This document shows, one piece after another, positions 16,901-26,482 of a stretch of 64,000 bases of DNA; position 1 is the first letter of the stretch; every line of letters begins with the position of its first letter. The stretch comes from Paraburkholderia caledonica NBRC 102488 (GTDB lineage: Bacteria; Pseudomonadota; Gammaproteobacteria; Burkholderiales; Burkholderiaceae). A program made the position numbers and the translations under genes. The stretch lies in contig NZ_BAYE01000007.1 in NCBI RefSeq assembly GCF_000685095.1, positions 186,001-250,000 on the forward strand, read 5' to 3'. Under the pieces are notes generated by a model, which saw only the letters and a list, made by a program, of their open reading frames with translations, was not told the DNA's origin and did not search any database.

Positions 16901-18129
16901 CCGTTAAGAAGGGGCCGCGGCAGCGGTAACGCTCGGCTGAATTCCGCGAGAATGCCTAGGTCCACGCGGTCGCCCGACACGCTCATGAGCTGTCCGTTTT
17001 GCTGCGACGCTTTGCGATAGTGTCCGTCGAGCGTGCTGAACGTCAGTGTGCGCGTAAGCGGCGTGCCGTCCTCGAGCGGCGGCTGGCCGAGTTCGGCGCG
17101 CATGTCACTCAGTTGAAGCTTGTAGTCGCCCTGATCGACTTCCATGCGCCACCCGAAATGGGCGACCGGCACAAGCAGCTTGGGCTGCGTGGGCCGCACG
17201 CGTAACGCGACATCTGCGCCGGCCATCTGGCCGCTTGCCGACTTCATGCGGCCGTCGGCGAACTCGACCCAGATCGCGTTGTCGATGCGGCCGGCGAACG
17301 TTTCGATCGGAAACCTGACGTAACGCGCAAGCGTCGGCAGATCGACCGGCCCGGTCGACACATAGGCCTGTCCCTTCCAGTTGATCGGCTTGCCGATCGC
17401 CGCGAGCGGCGCGTGCCGGAAATGCGTGCGGAAATCGATTGGGCCGTGTAGCAAGCGGCCATCCGGCGGCGCTTGAAGGGCAAGACGGTGATCGTAGCCG
17501 TCGTTCAGGATCGCTATGCGGATGTCGCGCAGAGCGAGTTCCGGTTCGTCACGCTGGACGTCGCGCCAGCGCAGCACGCCACCGCGCACGACGATCGCCT
17601 GCTGTCGCACGAGCCACGTCGACAACGTGTCGTTGCCGCTGTGACGGGTCGGCACCGGCACGCCTGCGACCGAGAGTTCCCCGTCGCCGCCGCGCGCAAT
17701 CAGCACATCCGGTTGATCGACGATCAGGCTGGAGAGCGTCGGATAGAACTGCCAGAGCGAGCGCCACGACAAGCTCGCGGTGGCGTGCGGTATGGTGAGC
17801 GCGGGTTTGCCTTCATGGTCTCGAATCACCAGATTAGTGATGTCGAGCCCTGGCTGGAACCCGCTCCAATGCGGCGCGAGCTTGCCGATGGTGAACTGCG
17901 CGTGCAGCTTTTCGGAGACGGCGGCTTCGATGCGCGGGCGGAAAGCGTCGGCGCGCGGCAGCACCACATAGCGCAAGCCGAGGTACAGTCCCGCAGCGAT
18001 GAAATAGAGGACGAGCGCCAGCGCCAGAACGACGTGAAGAGTCCGGCGCAGCACGACGTGGTCGCTTCCGCTCAGAGGCCGGGCCTGCCCGGTTTCCTGC
18101 GGGTCGGCGGATTCGTTTCGCTCGGACAT
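13942..18129 (-). CDS. yhdP: YhdP-family AsmA-like envelope protein
   Basis: A 1395-residue protein with an N-terminal cytoplasmic tail, one membrane anchor (about residues 30-55, LHVVLALALVLYFIAAGLYLGLRYVV) and a very long periplasmic part. The C-terminus holds the DUF3971/AsmA_2 region, with LRHGQILKVDPGVAKLLGVLSLQSL and the AGAAVVAAAVINPFLGLGALVADLAF stretch before the end. YhdP, TamB and YdbH in E. coli are bridge-like proteins that carry phospholipid to the outer membrane. The ATG at 18129 (MSERNES) is chosen because the longer frame from 18183 adds an unconserved tail. It is divergent from glnE. Confidence 0.9.
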   Translation of the reverse strand: MSERNESADPQETGQARPLSGSDHVVLRRTLHVVLALALVLYFIAAGLYLGLRYVVLPRADAFRPRIEAAVSEKLHAQFTIGKLAPHWSGFQPGLDITNLVIRDHEGKPALTIPHATASLSWRSLWQFYPTLSSLIVDQPDVLIARGGDGELSVAGVPVPTRHSGNDTLSTWLVRQQAIVVRGGVLRWRDVQRDEPELALRDIRIAILNDGYDHRLALQAPPDGRLLHGPIDFRTHFRHAPLAAIGKPINWKGQAYVSTGPVDLPTLARYVRFPIETFAGRIDNAIWVEFADGRMKSASGQMAGADVALRVRPTQPKLLVPVAHFGWRMEVDQGDYKLQLSDMRAELGQPPLEDGTPLTRTLTFSTLDGHYRKASQQNGQLMSVSGDRVDLGILAEFSRALPLPRPLLNGLVRYNPRGIVANYLIEVERGKPESGEPGGDRHATGAEPVERYRFKGDLQGISFAAQEPPPGLTARNHPRAGIPGIENLWGSVDADQRHGTALLDTSNVAITLPGVFDDPRLKLDHLHGRADWTIGKKAPGDNHPAFTVKLADFGVSNADVAASATADYSNPGHGRGSLDLKADFERAQVSRIARYLPTSISEKLRIYLGHGLQAGMSRGATIEIHGDLTKFPYSRDPDAGVFHIVAPFKGGKFDPSPYPPRKMRNGTPNVWPPLDGIDGVFELKEKMLRFDIDRARYKRVALHGVNGRIDDLGTRESNLVIKGDGLGPLADMLDYVNESSLGIMARHQTEKIRAEGPASLALKLTVPRTPKPHIGVEGALGFENNRLTVENVPPLSQLRGKVHFTERSAQTDRLTAQFLGGDLRASGGLKQDGTYALDLDGHLAVDAARGLGLHGPAAQVLTRMSGSAPYALNVRGAKGRLPQLTVNSDLTGLALDFPAPFNKPVGAPMPLRLAAGPSTVAGESGLERAELNFGPIAARYLLDYKPKSPPTVLRGAIGVNRPADLPSEGVIAAVDLEAFDADAWRALVTQMRNKEAPAESAAPSTPNPTVAQFLPSRFALHIGTLTLLKRHWDSVIVGASHADAKWQANIASNQVSGHVSWLPGADKASPGTLQARFARVVIPSVADKDLLGQAISAPVQNMPSIDLVVNELIVRDRDIGRLEVLAHNFNEDGVPVWQLDKLDIANPSATLSATANWRTSTELANSADDTTSRRTVFDFKLDIKDAGGLLQRFGQPRTLKAGSGTLSGKMVWRGGPTAIDYPTLNGNMAVDLRHGQILKVDPGVAKLLGVLSLQSLARFATLSFRDVIGEGLPFEHVTGTAQIRNGIGRTENFEMVTAPARAEMKGSVDLAQETQDLHVQIVPTVSAGAAVVAAAVINPFLGLGALVADLAFSQSISHAFAREYAITGSWSKPHIERVKSDRGKMDAPASTAVAQ

Positions 18130-18333
18130 GCTGCGGCGGGTGGGCGTATGGTAGTTTTGCGATTTAACGACGAAATGTAACACACGGGAAAGCGTCGGCA
18201 GGACTTCGTATAGGCCCTGTCAGCACGCCGCCGCGCGAGCCTCATCGGCGTCCGGGAAGTCGCGGTGCGACGAAGCGGCATGCCTCTGGCGCACAGTCCC
18301 CGACAACCAAGCAACGAGCGAGCCAGACCTTTG

Positions 18334-21132
18334 ATGACTCACGCTACTCTTCCGAGTTCCGACTATTCGCACTACGCGGCGCGCGCCGCCGCGGCGCATC
18401 CCAAACTCGCCGTGCAGGTGGCGGAGCTTGCGTCCGCGCCGTTGACCCGCGAGCGCATCGACGCCCGCTTTGACACGCTCTGCGCGGAGGCCGCCGGCGG
18501 CGCTGCCGCTCCCTTGACCGAAGAGGCACTGAAACGGGCTCTGCGCCGGTTGCGCACCGAGGTGTTTTGCGCCGTGATGGAGCGCGACCTGGCTGGCGAG
18601 GCGGACGTCGCCGAAGTCACCGGAGCGATGACCGATCTGGCCGAGACGACGATCCAGCGCGCGCTCGCCGTTCTTTCCGCCGAACTCGAGGCGCTCTTTG
18701 GCGAGCCCCGCGGCCCGCAAGGCGAGCGGCTCACGCTGGGTGTGGTCGGCATGGGCAAGCTCGGCGGTCGGGAACTGAACGTGTCGTCGGACATCGACTT
18801 GATCTTCATTTATGAAGAGGACGGCGAGACCGCCGGCGGGCAGCGCGCGGCGATCGCCACGCAGGACTTTTTCACGCGCCTCGGCAAGCGGCTGATCGGC
18901 GCTCTCGCCGAAGTCACCGCCGACGGCTATGTGTTTCGCGTCGACATGCGTTTGCGCCCGAACGGCGATTCGGGGCCGCTCGTATGCAGTCTCGGCATGC
19001 TCGAAGAGTACTTCTATGTGCAGGGCCGCGAGTGGGAACGCTATGCATGGATCAAGGGCCGGCTGGTTTCCGAAGCCACGAGCGAGGCGGCGCGGCGTCT
19101 CTCGAAACAGCTCGATGCGATCGTCACGCCGTTCGTCTATCGCCGTTATCTCGACTTCGGCGTGATCAGCGCGATTCGCGCGTTGCATCTGCAGATTCGC
19201 CAGGAGGCACAGCGCCGCGCGTCGATGCGCCCGGACAAGGCCGACGACATCAAGCTGGGGCGCGGTGGCATCCGCGAAATCGAATTCAGCGCGCAGGTGT
19301 TCCAGTTGATCCGCGGCGGTCAGGACGCCGGTTTTCGTGTGCGTCCGACGCTCGCCGTGTTGCGTCACGCCGCGACGCATGGGTTGATCGACACGTCGGT
19401 CTGCGTGAAGCTTTCGCAGGCGTATCGGTTCCTGCGCGAACTGGAACACCGGCTGCAATATCGCAACGACGCGCAAACTCATGCGATGCCCGTCGATCCC
19501 GAGGACCGGGCGGCGCTCGCCCGTGCCATGGGCTGCGACGACTATCCGACGTTGATGGCCCGGCTCGACGCGCACCGTGAGCTTGTCGAACAGCAGTTCG
19601 ATCAGATATTTGCCGACAAGGTAAGCGGCCGCGATGGCTGCGGCGCCCCCGAAGACGGCGCGGCGGCCTGGGTCTGGAGCAGCGCACTCTCGGACGACAG
19701 CGCGGAAGATGCGTTGCGCGCGCGTATCGTCGAACTGGGTGTGGCGGAGCCGGGCGATCTGCTCGCGCGGCTGCGCGGCGTGTGGCAATCGTCGCGTTAC
19801 GCGGGGCTCGCGGAGCGCAGCCGGCAGCGTTTCGACATCGTCGCGCAGCGCGCGCTCGAAGCCGCGCGCACGCTGGAGCCGCCCGAGCGGCGCGGCGATA
19901 CGCTCGCGCGTCTTTTCGATCTGCTCGAAGCGGTGAGCCGGCGCGGTGCGTACCTGGCGCTGCTGACCGAGTACCCGCAAGCGCTGCATCGGGTGTTGTC
20001 GGTGCTGGGCGCCTCGCGCTGGGCGGCCGGCTATCTGATCCGCCATCCGCAATTGCTCGACGAACTGCTCGACGACGAGGCGATCAACAGTCCATTTGAC
20101 TGGTCCGAGTTCAAGCGCACGTTGCGCTTGCGGCTGGCCGCCGCGGACGGCGTCGAGCAGCAAATGGACTTGCTGCGCCACGCGCACCAGGCAGAAGTGT
20201 TCCGTATTCTGCTGATCGACCTTGCCGGCAAGCTGAGCGTCGAACATGTGAGCGACCGCCTGTCCGAACTCGCCGATGCTGTGCTCGATGTGACGCTCGA
20301 AGCCGTGTGGAACCAGTTGCCGAAGCGCCATCGCCAGGTGCCGCGTTTCACGGTGATCGCATACGGCAAGCTGGGCGGCAAAGAGTTGGGCTATGCGTCC
20401 GACCTCGACGTCATTTTCCTCTACGACGATCCCGACGACGCCGCAGCCGATATCTATTCCACGTACACCCGCCGGCTCATTACCTGGCTGACCACGGCCA
20501 CCGGCGCAGGCACATTGTTCGATATCGACCTGCGCCTGCGGCCGAACGGCGAGTCGGGTTTGCTCGTCACCGATCTGGACGCGTTCCGCCGCTATCAACT
20601 GCGCGAGGGCGACGCAGCCAACACCGCATGGGTCTGGGAGCACCAGGCACTAACCCGCGCGCGTTACTGTGCGGGCGACGCGCAGATCGGCGCGCAGTTC
20701 GAGGCGATCCGCGAACAGGTGTTGACCACGCCGCGCGACGCCAGGCAGCTTGCCGCCGAGATAGTCGAGATGCGCGAGCGGGTGATCGCCGGGCACCCTA
20801 ACCATACGACGCTGTTCGACCTCAAGCATGATCGCGGCGGCATGGTGGATATCGAATTCACCGTGCAGTACTGGGTCTTGCTGCACGCGGCGCGCGATCC
20901 CGAATTGATCCGCAATACCGGGAACATTGCTCTGCTGCGCGAAGTGTCGCGCCTCGGGCTGATGAGCGAGGCCGAAGCCGAGACGGTCGGCGCGGCTTAC
21001 CGCACGTACCGGAAGTTGCAGCATAAGTTGCGGCTGGATGGGATGGAGAAGGCGCGCGTGGAGCCGGCTCTCGTCGCGACGGAACGCGATGCCGTGCTCG
21101 GGCTTTGGGAGCGGGTGTTCGGCGAGGGTTGA
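18334..21132 (+). CDS. glnE: bifunctional glutamine synthetase adenylyltransferase/adenylyl-removing enzyme
   Basis: Adenylylates and deadenylylates glutamine synthetase in response to PII proteins. The roughly 932-residue protein has two nucleotidyltransferase domains. The first has GVVGMGKLGGRELNVSSDIDLIFIYEED (about 141-168) and is the removing domain. The second has TVIAYGKLGGKELGYASDLDVIFLYDDPDD (about 670-700) and is the adenylylating domain. Each is followed by a GlnD-like regulatory region with (K)xGRGGIREIEF or HDRGGMVDIEF. I chose the ATG at 18334 (MTHATLPSSDYSHYAARAA); no clear ribosome-binding site decides it, and the frame is open to 18265. Confidence 0.95.
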   Translation: MTHATLPSSDYSHYAARAAAAHPKLAVQVAELASAPLTRERIDARFDTLCAEAAGGAAAPLTEEALKRALRRLRTEVFCAVMERDLAGEADVAEVTGAMTDLAETTIQRALAVLSAELEALFGEPRGPQGERLTLGVVGMGKLGGRELNVSSDIDLIFIYEEDGETAGGQRAAIATQDFFTRLGKRLIGALAEVTADGYVFRVDMRLRPNGDSGPLVCSLGMLEEYFYVQGREWERYAWIKGRLVSEATSEAARRLSKQLDAIVTPFVYRRYLDFGVISAIRALHLQIRQEAQRRASMRPDKADDIKLGRGGIREIEFSAQVFQLIRGGQDAGFRVRPTLAVLRHAATHGLIDTSVCVKLSQAYRFLRELEHRLQYRNDAQTHAMPVDPEDRAALARAMGCDDYPTLMARLDAHRELVEQQFDQIFADKVSGRDGCGAPEDGAAAWVWSSALSDDSAEDALRARIVELGVAEPGDLLARLRGVWQSSRYAGLAERSRQRFDIVAQRALEAARTLEPPERRGDTLARLFDLLEAVSRRGAYLALLTEYPQALHRVLSVLGASRWAAGYLIRHPQLLDELLDDEAINSPFDWSEFKRTLRLRLAAADGVEQQMDLLRHAHQAEVFRILLIDLAGKLSVEHVSDRLSELADAVLDVTLEAVWNQLPKRHRQVPRFTVIAYGKLGGKELGYASDLDVIFLYDDPDDAAADIYSTYTRRLITWLTTATGAGTLFDIDLRLRPNGESGLLVTDLDAFRRYQLREGDAANTAWVWEHQALTRARYCAGDAQIGAQFEAIREQVLTTPRDARQLAAEIVEMRERVIAGHPNHTTLFDLKHDRGGMVDIEFTVQYWVLLHAARDPELIRNTGNIALLREVSRLGLMSEAEAETVGAAYRTYRKLQHKLRLDGMEKARVEPALVATERDAVLGLWERVFGEG

Positions 21133-21258
21133 AGGAGACGTGCGTCATGGCGGGCCGCGGCCCAAGCGCGGGTTGCCGGCGCTTTGTCCCGTGCCGCTTC
21201 GGCGGTAAAGACCTGTGCCCGCGCTGAAGGCCGGGCCTTCGCCGCAGCCTTGGGACTA

Positions 21259-22929
21259 CTAAGCCGCCAGCATTTCCTTCGCGTGCTTGCGAGTGGTCGG
21301 TGTGATTTCGAGCCCGCCGAGCATTCGCGCGACTTCTTCCACGCGGCTCGCCTTGTCGAGGGAAACGACGCTGCTTACCGTACCGCCCTTGCCGTTGCCG
21401 GTCTTCGCCACCTGGAAATGATGGTCGCCCCGTGCGGCGACCTGCGGCAAATGCGTCACGCAAAGCACCTGGCGCGCTTCTCCGAGTTGATGCAGTAGCC
21501 GTCCGACCACTTCGGCGACGCCGCCGCCAATGCCCGTATCCACTTCGTCGAAGATCAGCGTGGGCGTCGGGCTTGCGGCGCTTGCGATCACGGCCAGCGC
21601 AAGGCTGATCCGCGCGAGTTCGCCACCCGATGCGACCTTGGCAAGCGGCCGCAGCGGCACGCCTGCATGCCCGGCGACGCGGAATTCGACCTGCTCCAAA
21701 CCATGCGCGCCGCCCTCCGGCAGCGGCACGAGCGCTACTTCGAAGCTGCCGCCTTTCATCGACAGTTCCTGCATACCGGTGGTGACCGCCGCGCCGAGGG
21801 CCTTGCCGGCCTTTGCGCGTGCCTTGGACAGCTTTTTGGCTTCCGCGACGAATGCCTCGTGCGCCTTTGCTTCTGCTGCATGCAGGCTATCGAGGTCGGC
21901 GGCAGCGTCTAGCGCGGCAAGCTGCGCACGGCGCGTTTCATGTTCATCGGGCAGCGTTTCGGGCTGCAAGCGAAACTTGCGCGCCGCCGAATGCAATGCG
22001 TCGAGGCGCTTTTCGACCTGGGCGAGCCGGTCGGGATCGAGTTCGAGCTTTTGTGCGTAATGGCTCAGCGAGTACGCAGCTTCCTGAAGCTGGATCTCTG
22101 CGGGTTCGAGCGCGGCCAGTACGTCGTTCAAGGCCGGATCGATTTCCGCGAGATCGCGCACCTTCGACACGATCGACGCAAGATGCGTGATCATTGCTTC
22201 GTCCGATTCGGATAACGCAGTCAGCGCGCCCTGCACGCCGTCGATCAGGTTCGCCGAATGCGACAGCCGCCGATGCTCCGCGTTAACCTCTTCCCATTCG
22301 CCAGGCTGGGGCGACAGCTTGTCCAGCTCCGCAAGCTGCCAGGCAAGCCGCTCGCGTTCCAGTTGCAACTCGCGGTCGCGCGTTTGCGCATGCTCGACCG
22401 CCTGAACCTTCTCGCGCCATGTGCGCCACGCGCGCGTGACGCCCGCGGAAAGTTCGCTCAGGCCTGCGTGGGTATCGAACAGTTCGCGTTGGGCGTCGGG
22501 ACGCATCAGCAACTGGTGCGCGTGCTGGCCATGAATGTCCACCAGCATTTCGCCGACCTCGCGCAGTTGCGCCAATGTCGCGGCCGTGCCGTTGATGAAA
22601 GCGCGCGACCGCCCATTTGCATCCACCACGCGGCGCAGCATCACGGTGCCGCCGTTCTGGCCGTCGGCTGCCGACGCGGCGAACGCCTGCTCGTCGAGCC
22701 ACTGATCCACCTGCGCGTGTGTGTCGAATTCCGCGGTGATGTCGGCGCGGCTCTCGCCGGTGCGAACGACGCTCGCGTCAGCGCGCGCGCCGAGCGCGAG
22801 CGCCAGCGCGTCGATGAGGATCGACTTGCCGGCGCCGGTCTCGCCGGAAAAAACGGTAAAGCCGCTGTCGAATTCGAGATCGAGCGCGGCGACGATGACG
22901 AAGTCGCGTATCGAGAGGTGGCGAAGCAT
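21259..22929 (-). CDS. recN: DNA repair protein RecN
   Basis: An SMC-like ATPase acting in double-strand-break repair. The 556-residue protein starts MLRHLSIRDFVIV and has Walker A GETGAGKS near residue 30. A long central coiled coil follows (about 150-380), then the ABC signature SGGELARISLAL near 445 and Walker B LIFDEVDTGIGG near 475. Length is typical. It lies 66 bp downstream of nadK on the same strand, the usual nadK-recN pair. The 126 bp between its stop and the glnE stop (convergent) hold no gene and no clear terminator. Confidence 0.96.
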   Translation of the reverse strand: MLRHLSIRDFVIVAALDLEFDSGFTVFSGETGAGKSILIDALALALGARADASVVRTGESRADITAEFDTHAQVDQWLDEQAFAASAADGQNGGTVMLRRVVDANGRSRAFINGTAATLAQLREVGEMLVDIHGQHAHQLLMRPDAQRELFDTHAGLSELSAGVTRAWRTWREKVQAVEHAQTRDRELQLERERLAWQLAELDKLSPQPGEWEEVNAEHRRLSHSANLIDGVQGALTALSESDEAMITHLASIVSKVRDLAEIDPALNDVLAALEPAEIQLQEAAYSLSHYAQKLELDPDRLAQVEKRLDALHSAARKFRLQPETLPDEHETRRAQLAALDAAADLDSLHAAEAKAHEAFVAEAKKLSKARAKAGKALGAAVTTGMQELSMKGGSFEVALVPLPEGGAHGLEQVEFRVAGHAGVPLRPLAKVASGGELARISLALAVIASAASPTPTLIFDEVDTGIGGGVAEVVGRLLHQLGEARQVLCVTHLPQVAARGDHHFQVAKTGNGKGGTVSSVVSLDKASRVEEVARMLGGLEITPTTRKHAKEMLAA

Positions 22930-22995
22930 GAAGGTGGTCTGTGAGCCTGATATTCGGGTTTCTCTAGCGGCGCTTGTATCCCGGCATTCCGCCGG

Positions 22996-23898
22996 TCAGA
23001 GCTTGTCGTCTTCTTCGTGCGATGGGTATTCGTTCCAGTGCAGCTTCTTGCGCAGCGTCGCGTAATAGCTGTAGCCGACCGGATGCAGCATTGGCACCGT
23101 ATGACGCGAGCGGCGCACTTCGATCGAGTCGCCCAGTTCGAGCGACGTAAACGACTGCATGTCGAAATTGACGTTGACCTCGCGCCCGGAAACGATCTGG
23201 ATACTGACCTTCGAGTCGTCCGGCAGCACGATTGGCCGGTTCGACAGCGCGTGCGGCGCGATCGGCACGAGTACGATGCCCTGCAACTGCGGATGAAGAA
23301 TCGGCCCTTGCGACGACAGCGCGTAAGCCGTCGAGCCGGTGGGCGTGGCGACGATCAGGCCGTCCGAGCGCTGGTTGTACATGAAGCGCCCGTCCACCGA
23401 AACGTGCAGTTCCGCCATGCCGGAGAAGCCGCTGCGATTGACCACCACGTCGTTGAAGGCAAGCGCGTGGTAGATCGGACTGCCCTGGCGCATGATGCGC
23501 GCCTCCAGCAGCACGCGCTCCTCGCGTTCGAAGTTGCCCGCCAGCATTTGCGGCACGATCTCGCTCATGTCCGAGATCGGGATGTCGGTAATGAAGCCCA
23601 GCCGGCCGTGGTTGATGCCGATGAGCGGAGTGCGGTAAGGCGCCAGTTGCCGCCCGATGCCCAGCATTGTGCCGTCGCCGCCCAGCACGATCGCCACATC
23701 TGCACGCGCGCCGATCTCGGCCGGACGCAGCGCCGGATACTCGGTGACGCCGATTTCCGCGGCGGTGTCGGCTTCGAAAAAGACTTCGAAGCCGCGCTTC
23801 GCGATGCAGGAGGCGAGCGCCGTCAGGGGCTCGCGAATACCCGGGGTGTTGTTGCGCCCGACGAGCGCCACGGTCTTGAACTGGCTGGTTACTTGCAT
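22996..23898 (-). CDS. nadK: NAD kinase
   Basis: Phosphorylates NAD to NADP in the cytoplasm with ATP or polyphosphate. The 300-residue protein has the diagnostic [13 protein letters not shown] motif (about residues 72-84), followed by [12 protein letters not shown] (about 94-105), [10 protein letters not shown] (about 148) and [25 protein letters not shown] (about 178-202). Length is standard. It is divergent from hrcA and upstream of recN. nadK-hrcA divergence with recN behind is a neighbourhood I associate with Burkholderiales. Confidence 0.96.
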   Translation of the reverse strand: MQVTSQFKTVALVGRNNTPGIREPLTALASCIAKRGFEVFFEADTAAEIGVTEYPALRPAEIGARADVAIVLGGDGTMLGIGRQLAPYRTPLIGINHGRLGFITDIPISDMSEIVPQMLAGNFEREERVLLEARIMRQGSPIYHALAFNDVVVNRSGFSGMAELHVSVDGRFMYNQRSDGLIVATPTGSTAYALSSQGPILHPQLQGIVLVPIAPHALSNRPIVLPDDSKVSIQIVSGREVNVNFDMQSFTSLELGDSIEVRRSRHTVPMLHPVGYSYYATLRKKLHWNEYPSHEEDDKL

Positions 23899-24216
23899 GC
23901 CGGCATTACACCATAGGTAAGGCCCGAAAAGAACCGCGCGCGGACCCGGCGGCCCGCCGGCACGGGCGGGCCGCCAGCGCAGTTAGGGATTATCGTTAGA
24001 ATGGTGAAGCCTTGATGACATGTGCGCCCCGCAAACTGCAACGGCGCGCTGCGGGCGGGGCCGTCAGCAACAGGGCTGGCGGCGCCCCGGACCGAACGCG
24101 GCACCGGGCGCTGAAACCGGCGCAAGAGGCAGTCCTGGCGAGCGGCGGTTGATCCGCCGGTGTTGGGCGCCGTTAGCGCTCGCGGTAGTCGCACCATTGA
24201 GCTAAAATTTTCCGTC
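23899..24216. other. divergent intergenic region nadK-hrcA
   Basis: 318 bp between the start codons of nadK (minus) and hrcA (plus). It is very GC-rich. I see a GGCCCGCCGG/GGCGGGCC inverted repeat near 23950-23973 on the nadK side and a -10 box directly before hrcA. I find no CIRCE element and no gene I would trust; short frames here have no ribosome-binding site. Confidence 0.6.
24203..24208 (+). promoter_or_regulatory. -10 box abutting the hrcA start codon
   Basis: TAAAAT lies 8 nt before the ATG at 24217. A transcript from it would start within a base or two of the ATG. No ribosome-binding site is visible. The -35 region is poor. Confidence 0.45.
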
Positions 24217-25236
24217 ATGCTAGATCCTCGCGCACAAACCCTCCTAAAAACTCTGATCGAGCGCTACATTGCCGAAGGTCAGCCGGTCGGCTCGCGCACG
24301 CTGTCGCGCTATTCCGGCCTGGAGTTGAGTCCGGCGACCATCCGCAACGTCATGTCGGATCTCGAGGATCTGGGCCTTGTGATCAGCCCGCATACTTCGG
24401 CTGGACGCATTCCCACGCCGCGCGGCTACCGGCTTTTTGTCGACACAATGTTGACTGTCGAGTCGGCCGCAGACGAAGAAGCAGTCACGCGTACCGTCAA
24501 GACTACGCTGCAGGCCGGCGAGCCACAGAAAATCGTCGCCGCGGCGGCGAGCGTGCTCTCGAATCTGTCGCAGTTCGCCGGTGTCGTGCTCACGCCGCGG
24601 CGCAGCCACGTGTTCAAGCAGATCGAATTCATGCGCCTGTCCGACAAGCGCATTCTGCTGATCATCGTTACGCCCGAAGGCGACGTGCAGAACCGCATGA
24701 TGGCGACCCAGCGCGACTTCACGCCGTCCGAACTGGTCGAAGCATCCAACTACATCAACGCCCACTTCGCCGGTCTTTCTTTCGACGAAGTGCGCCGCCG
24801 CCTGCGCGAAGAGATCGACCAGTTGCGCGGCGACATGACCACGCTCATGCACGCGGCCGTCACCGCGAGCACCGACGAATCGGACACTGGCGAGACCGTG
24901 CTCATTTCGGGCGAGCGCAATCTGCTCGAGGTCGCGGATCTTTCCTCGGACATGGCGCGCTTGCGCAAGCTCTTTGATGTGTTCGACCAAAAGACCAGTC
25001 TCCTTCAGTTGCTGGATGTGTCGAGTCATGCGGCTGGCGTGCAGATCTTCATAGGCGGCGAGTCGAACCTCGTGCCTATCGAGGAAATGAGCGTCGTTAC
25101 CGCGCCGTACGAGGTGAATGGCAAGATCGTCGGAACACTTGGCGTGATCGGACCCACGCGAATGGCCTACAACCGCGTGATCCCGATCGTGGACATCACC
25201 GCGAGACTGCTCTCGCTGACCCTCAGCCAGCAGTAG
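24217..25236 (+). CDS. hrcA: heat-inducible transcription repressor HrcA
   Basis: A repressor of heat-shock genes that binds CIRCE elements and is folded with help from GroEL. The 339-residue protein starts [31 protein letters not shown], an N-terminal winged helix (about 1-75, with [17 protein letters not shown] and [18 protein letters not shown]). A GAF-like domain and a C-terminal region with [18 protein letters not shown] follow. The ATG at 24217 fits the family N-terminus; the frame is open to 24160 without support. It heads the run hrcA-hemH-hslR. No CIRCE element is visible in the window. Confidence 0.95.
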   Translation: MLDPRAQTLLKTLIERYIAEGQPVGSRTLSRYSGLELSPATIRNVMSDLEDLGLVISPHTSAGRIPTPRGYRLFVDTMLTVESAADEEAVTRTVKTTLQAGEPQKIVAAAASVLSNLSQFAGVVLTPRRSHVFKQIEFMRLSDKRILLIIVTPEGDVQNRMMATQRDFTPSELVEASNYINAHFAGLSFDEVRRRLREEIDQLRGDMTTLMHAAVTASTDESDTGETVLISGERNLLEVADLSSDMARLRKLFDVFDQKTSLLQLLDVSSHAAGVQIFIGGESNLVPIEEMSVVTAPYEVNGKIVGTLGVIGPTRMAYNRVIPIVDITARLLSLTLSQQ

Positions 25237-25347
25237 CGCCTCGCCGCTGCCGCGTTTCATCCAGCACATGATGCGCGAGCCGGCGCCGCCTGCCAATTGG
25301 CCGAACGGCCAGGGGTCTCCAGGGCGCGCGGCCACGAGGCGCGCCGC

Positions 25348-25353
25348 TATAAT
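25348..25353 (+). promoter_or_regulatory. -10 box upstream of hemH
   Basis: TATAAT, a perfect -10 hexamer, 50 bp before the hemH ATG. No recognisable -35 lies at 16-18 bp. It suggests hemH can be transcribed on its own as well as from hrcA. Confidence 0.4.
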
Positions 25354-25403
25354 GAATCCCACCTGATTCCACTTCCCGCCTTGTGCGGTTATTCCTGCTG
25401 CCT

Positions 25404-26474
25404 ATGCGCTTCGACCTCGAGCGGCCCTCGCAGAACGCCACGTCGCACCGCGTTGCCGTGCTGCTGATCAATCTCGGCACGCCCGACGCGCCAACGCCTC
25501 GAGCGGTTCGCCGCTATCTCGCGCAGTTCCTGTCCGATCCTCGCGTGGTAGAAATTCCGGCGCTGCTGTGGCAAATCATTTTGCGGCTTCTGATCCTGCC
25601 GTTCCGGGGCCGCGCATCCGCGAAGAAATATGCGGCCGTGTGGATGCCCGAAGGCTCGCCGCTGCGCGTCTATACGGAAAAGCAGGTGGAAGGTTTGCGC
25701 CACCTGCTGCAATTGAATGACTACACGGTGCTCGTCGAGTACGCAATGCGCTACGGCACGCCCGGCATCCCGGCCATGCTCAATCAGCTGAAGCTCGCCG
25801 GTGCCGAACGGGTGCTGCTGATGCCGATGTATCCGCAGTACTCGTCGTCGACCACGGCGACCGCGTTCGACGACGCGTTCTCCGCCCTCAAGCGCATGCG
25901 TAACCAGCCCGAGATCCGCACGGTGCGCCAGTACGCCGATCATCCCGCGTATATTTCAGCGCTCGCTGCGCAGGTACACCAGTATTGGCATCTCCATGGT
26001 CGTCCGGATTTCGCGGCCGGCGACAAGCTCGTTCTCAGTTTTCATGGCGTGCCCAAGCGAACGCTCGATCTTGGCGATCCGTACCACGAGCAGTGCCAGA
26101 CGACCGGCGCGCTGCTGATGCAGGCGCTCGGCCTGACGCCGGTGGAATGCCGGATCACCTTCCAGTCGCGTTTCGGCAAGGCGGAGTGGTTGCAGCCGTA
26201 CACGGCACCCACGCTGAAGGAACTCGGGGCGGCAGGCGTGCGGCGTGCTGACGTATTTTGTCCCGGCTTCACCGCCGACTGTCTCGAGACGATCGAGGAG
26301 ATCGGCATGGAAGTGCGCGACGAGTTCCTGCATGCTGGCGGCAAGGAGTTTCATCGCATTCCTTGCGTGAACGCGTCGCAGGCGTGGATTGCCGCGCTTG
26401 GCGAAATCGTCGCGCAGAATCTGCAAGGCTGGCCGGTGCAGGCGGTTCCCGTACCGCATCACACTCCGGCTTGA
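25404..26474 (+). CDS. hemH: ferrochelatase
   Basis: Inserts ferrous iron into protoporphyrin IX, the last step of haem synthesis. The protein of about 356 residues begins MRFDLERP. It contains [34 protein letters not shown] (about 17-50), [19 protein letters not shown] (about 136-154), [22 protein letters not shown] (catalytic His, about 211-232), [16 protein letters not shown] and [16 protein letters not shown]. The ATG at 25404 is preferred over an in-frame GTG at 25383 because the family N-terminus fits it. No 2Fe-2S cysteine tail is present. Confidence 0.96.
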   Translation: MRFDLERPSQNATSHRVAVLLINLGTPDAPTPRAVRRYLAQFLSDPRVVEIPALLWQIILRLLILPFRGRASAKKYAAVWMPEGSPLRVYTEKQVEGLRHLLQLNDYTVLVEYAMRYGTPGIPAMLNQLKLAGAERVLLMPMYPQYSSSTTATAFDDAFSALKRMRNQPEIRTVRQYADHPAYISALAAQVHQYWHLHGRPDFAAGDKLVLSFHGVPKRTLDLGDPYHEQCQTTGALLMQALGLTPVECRITFQSRFGKAEWLQPYTAPTLKELGAAGVRRADVFCPGFTADCLETIEEIGMEVRDEFLHAGGKEFHRIPCVNASQAWIAALGEIVAQNLQGWPVQAVPVPHHTPA

Positions 26475-26482
26475 GCACGCAT

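Noticed and set aside
18220..20643. 807-codon open frame on the minus strand across glnE
   Set aside because: Antisense shadow of a conserved gene in a high-GC genome; composition is rich in Arg, Ala and His with no recognisable domain.
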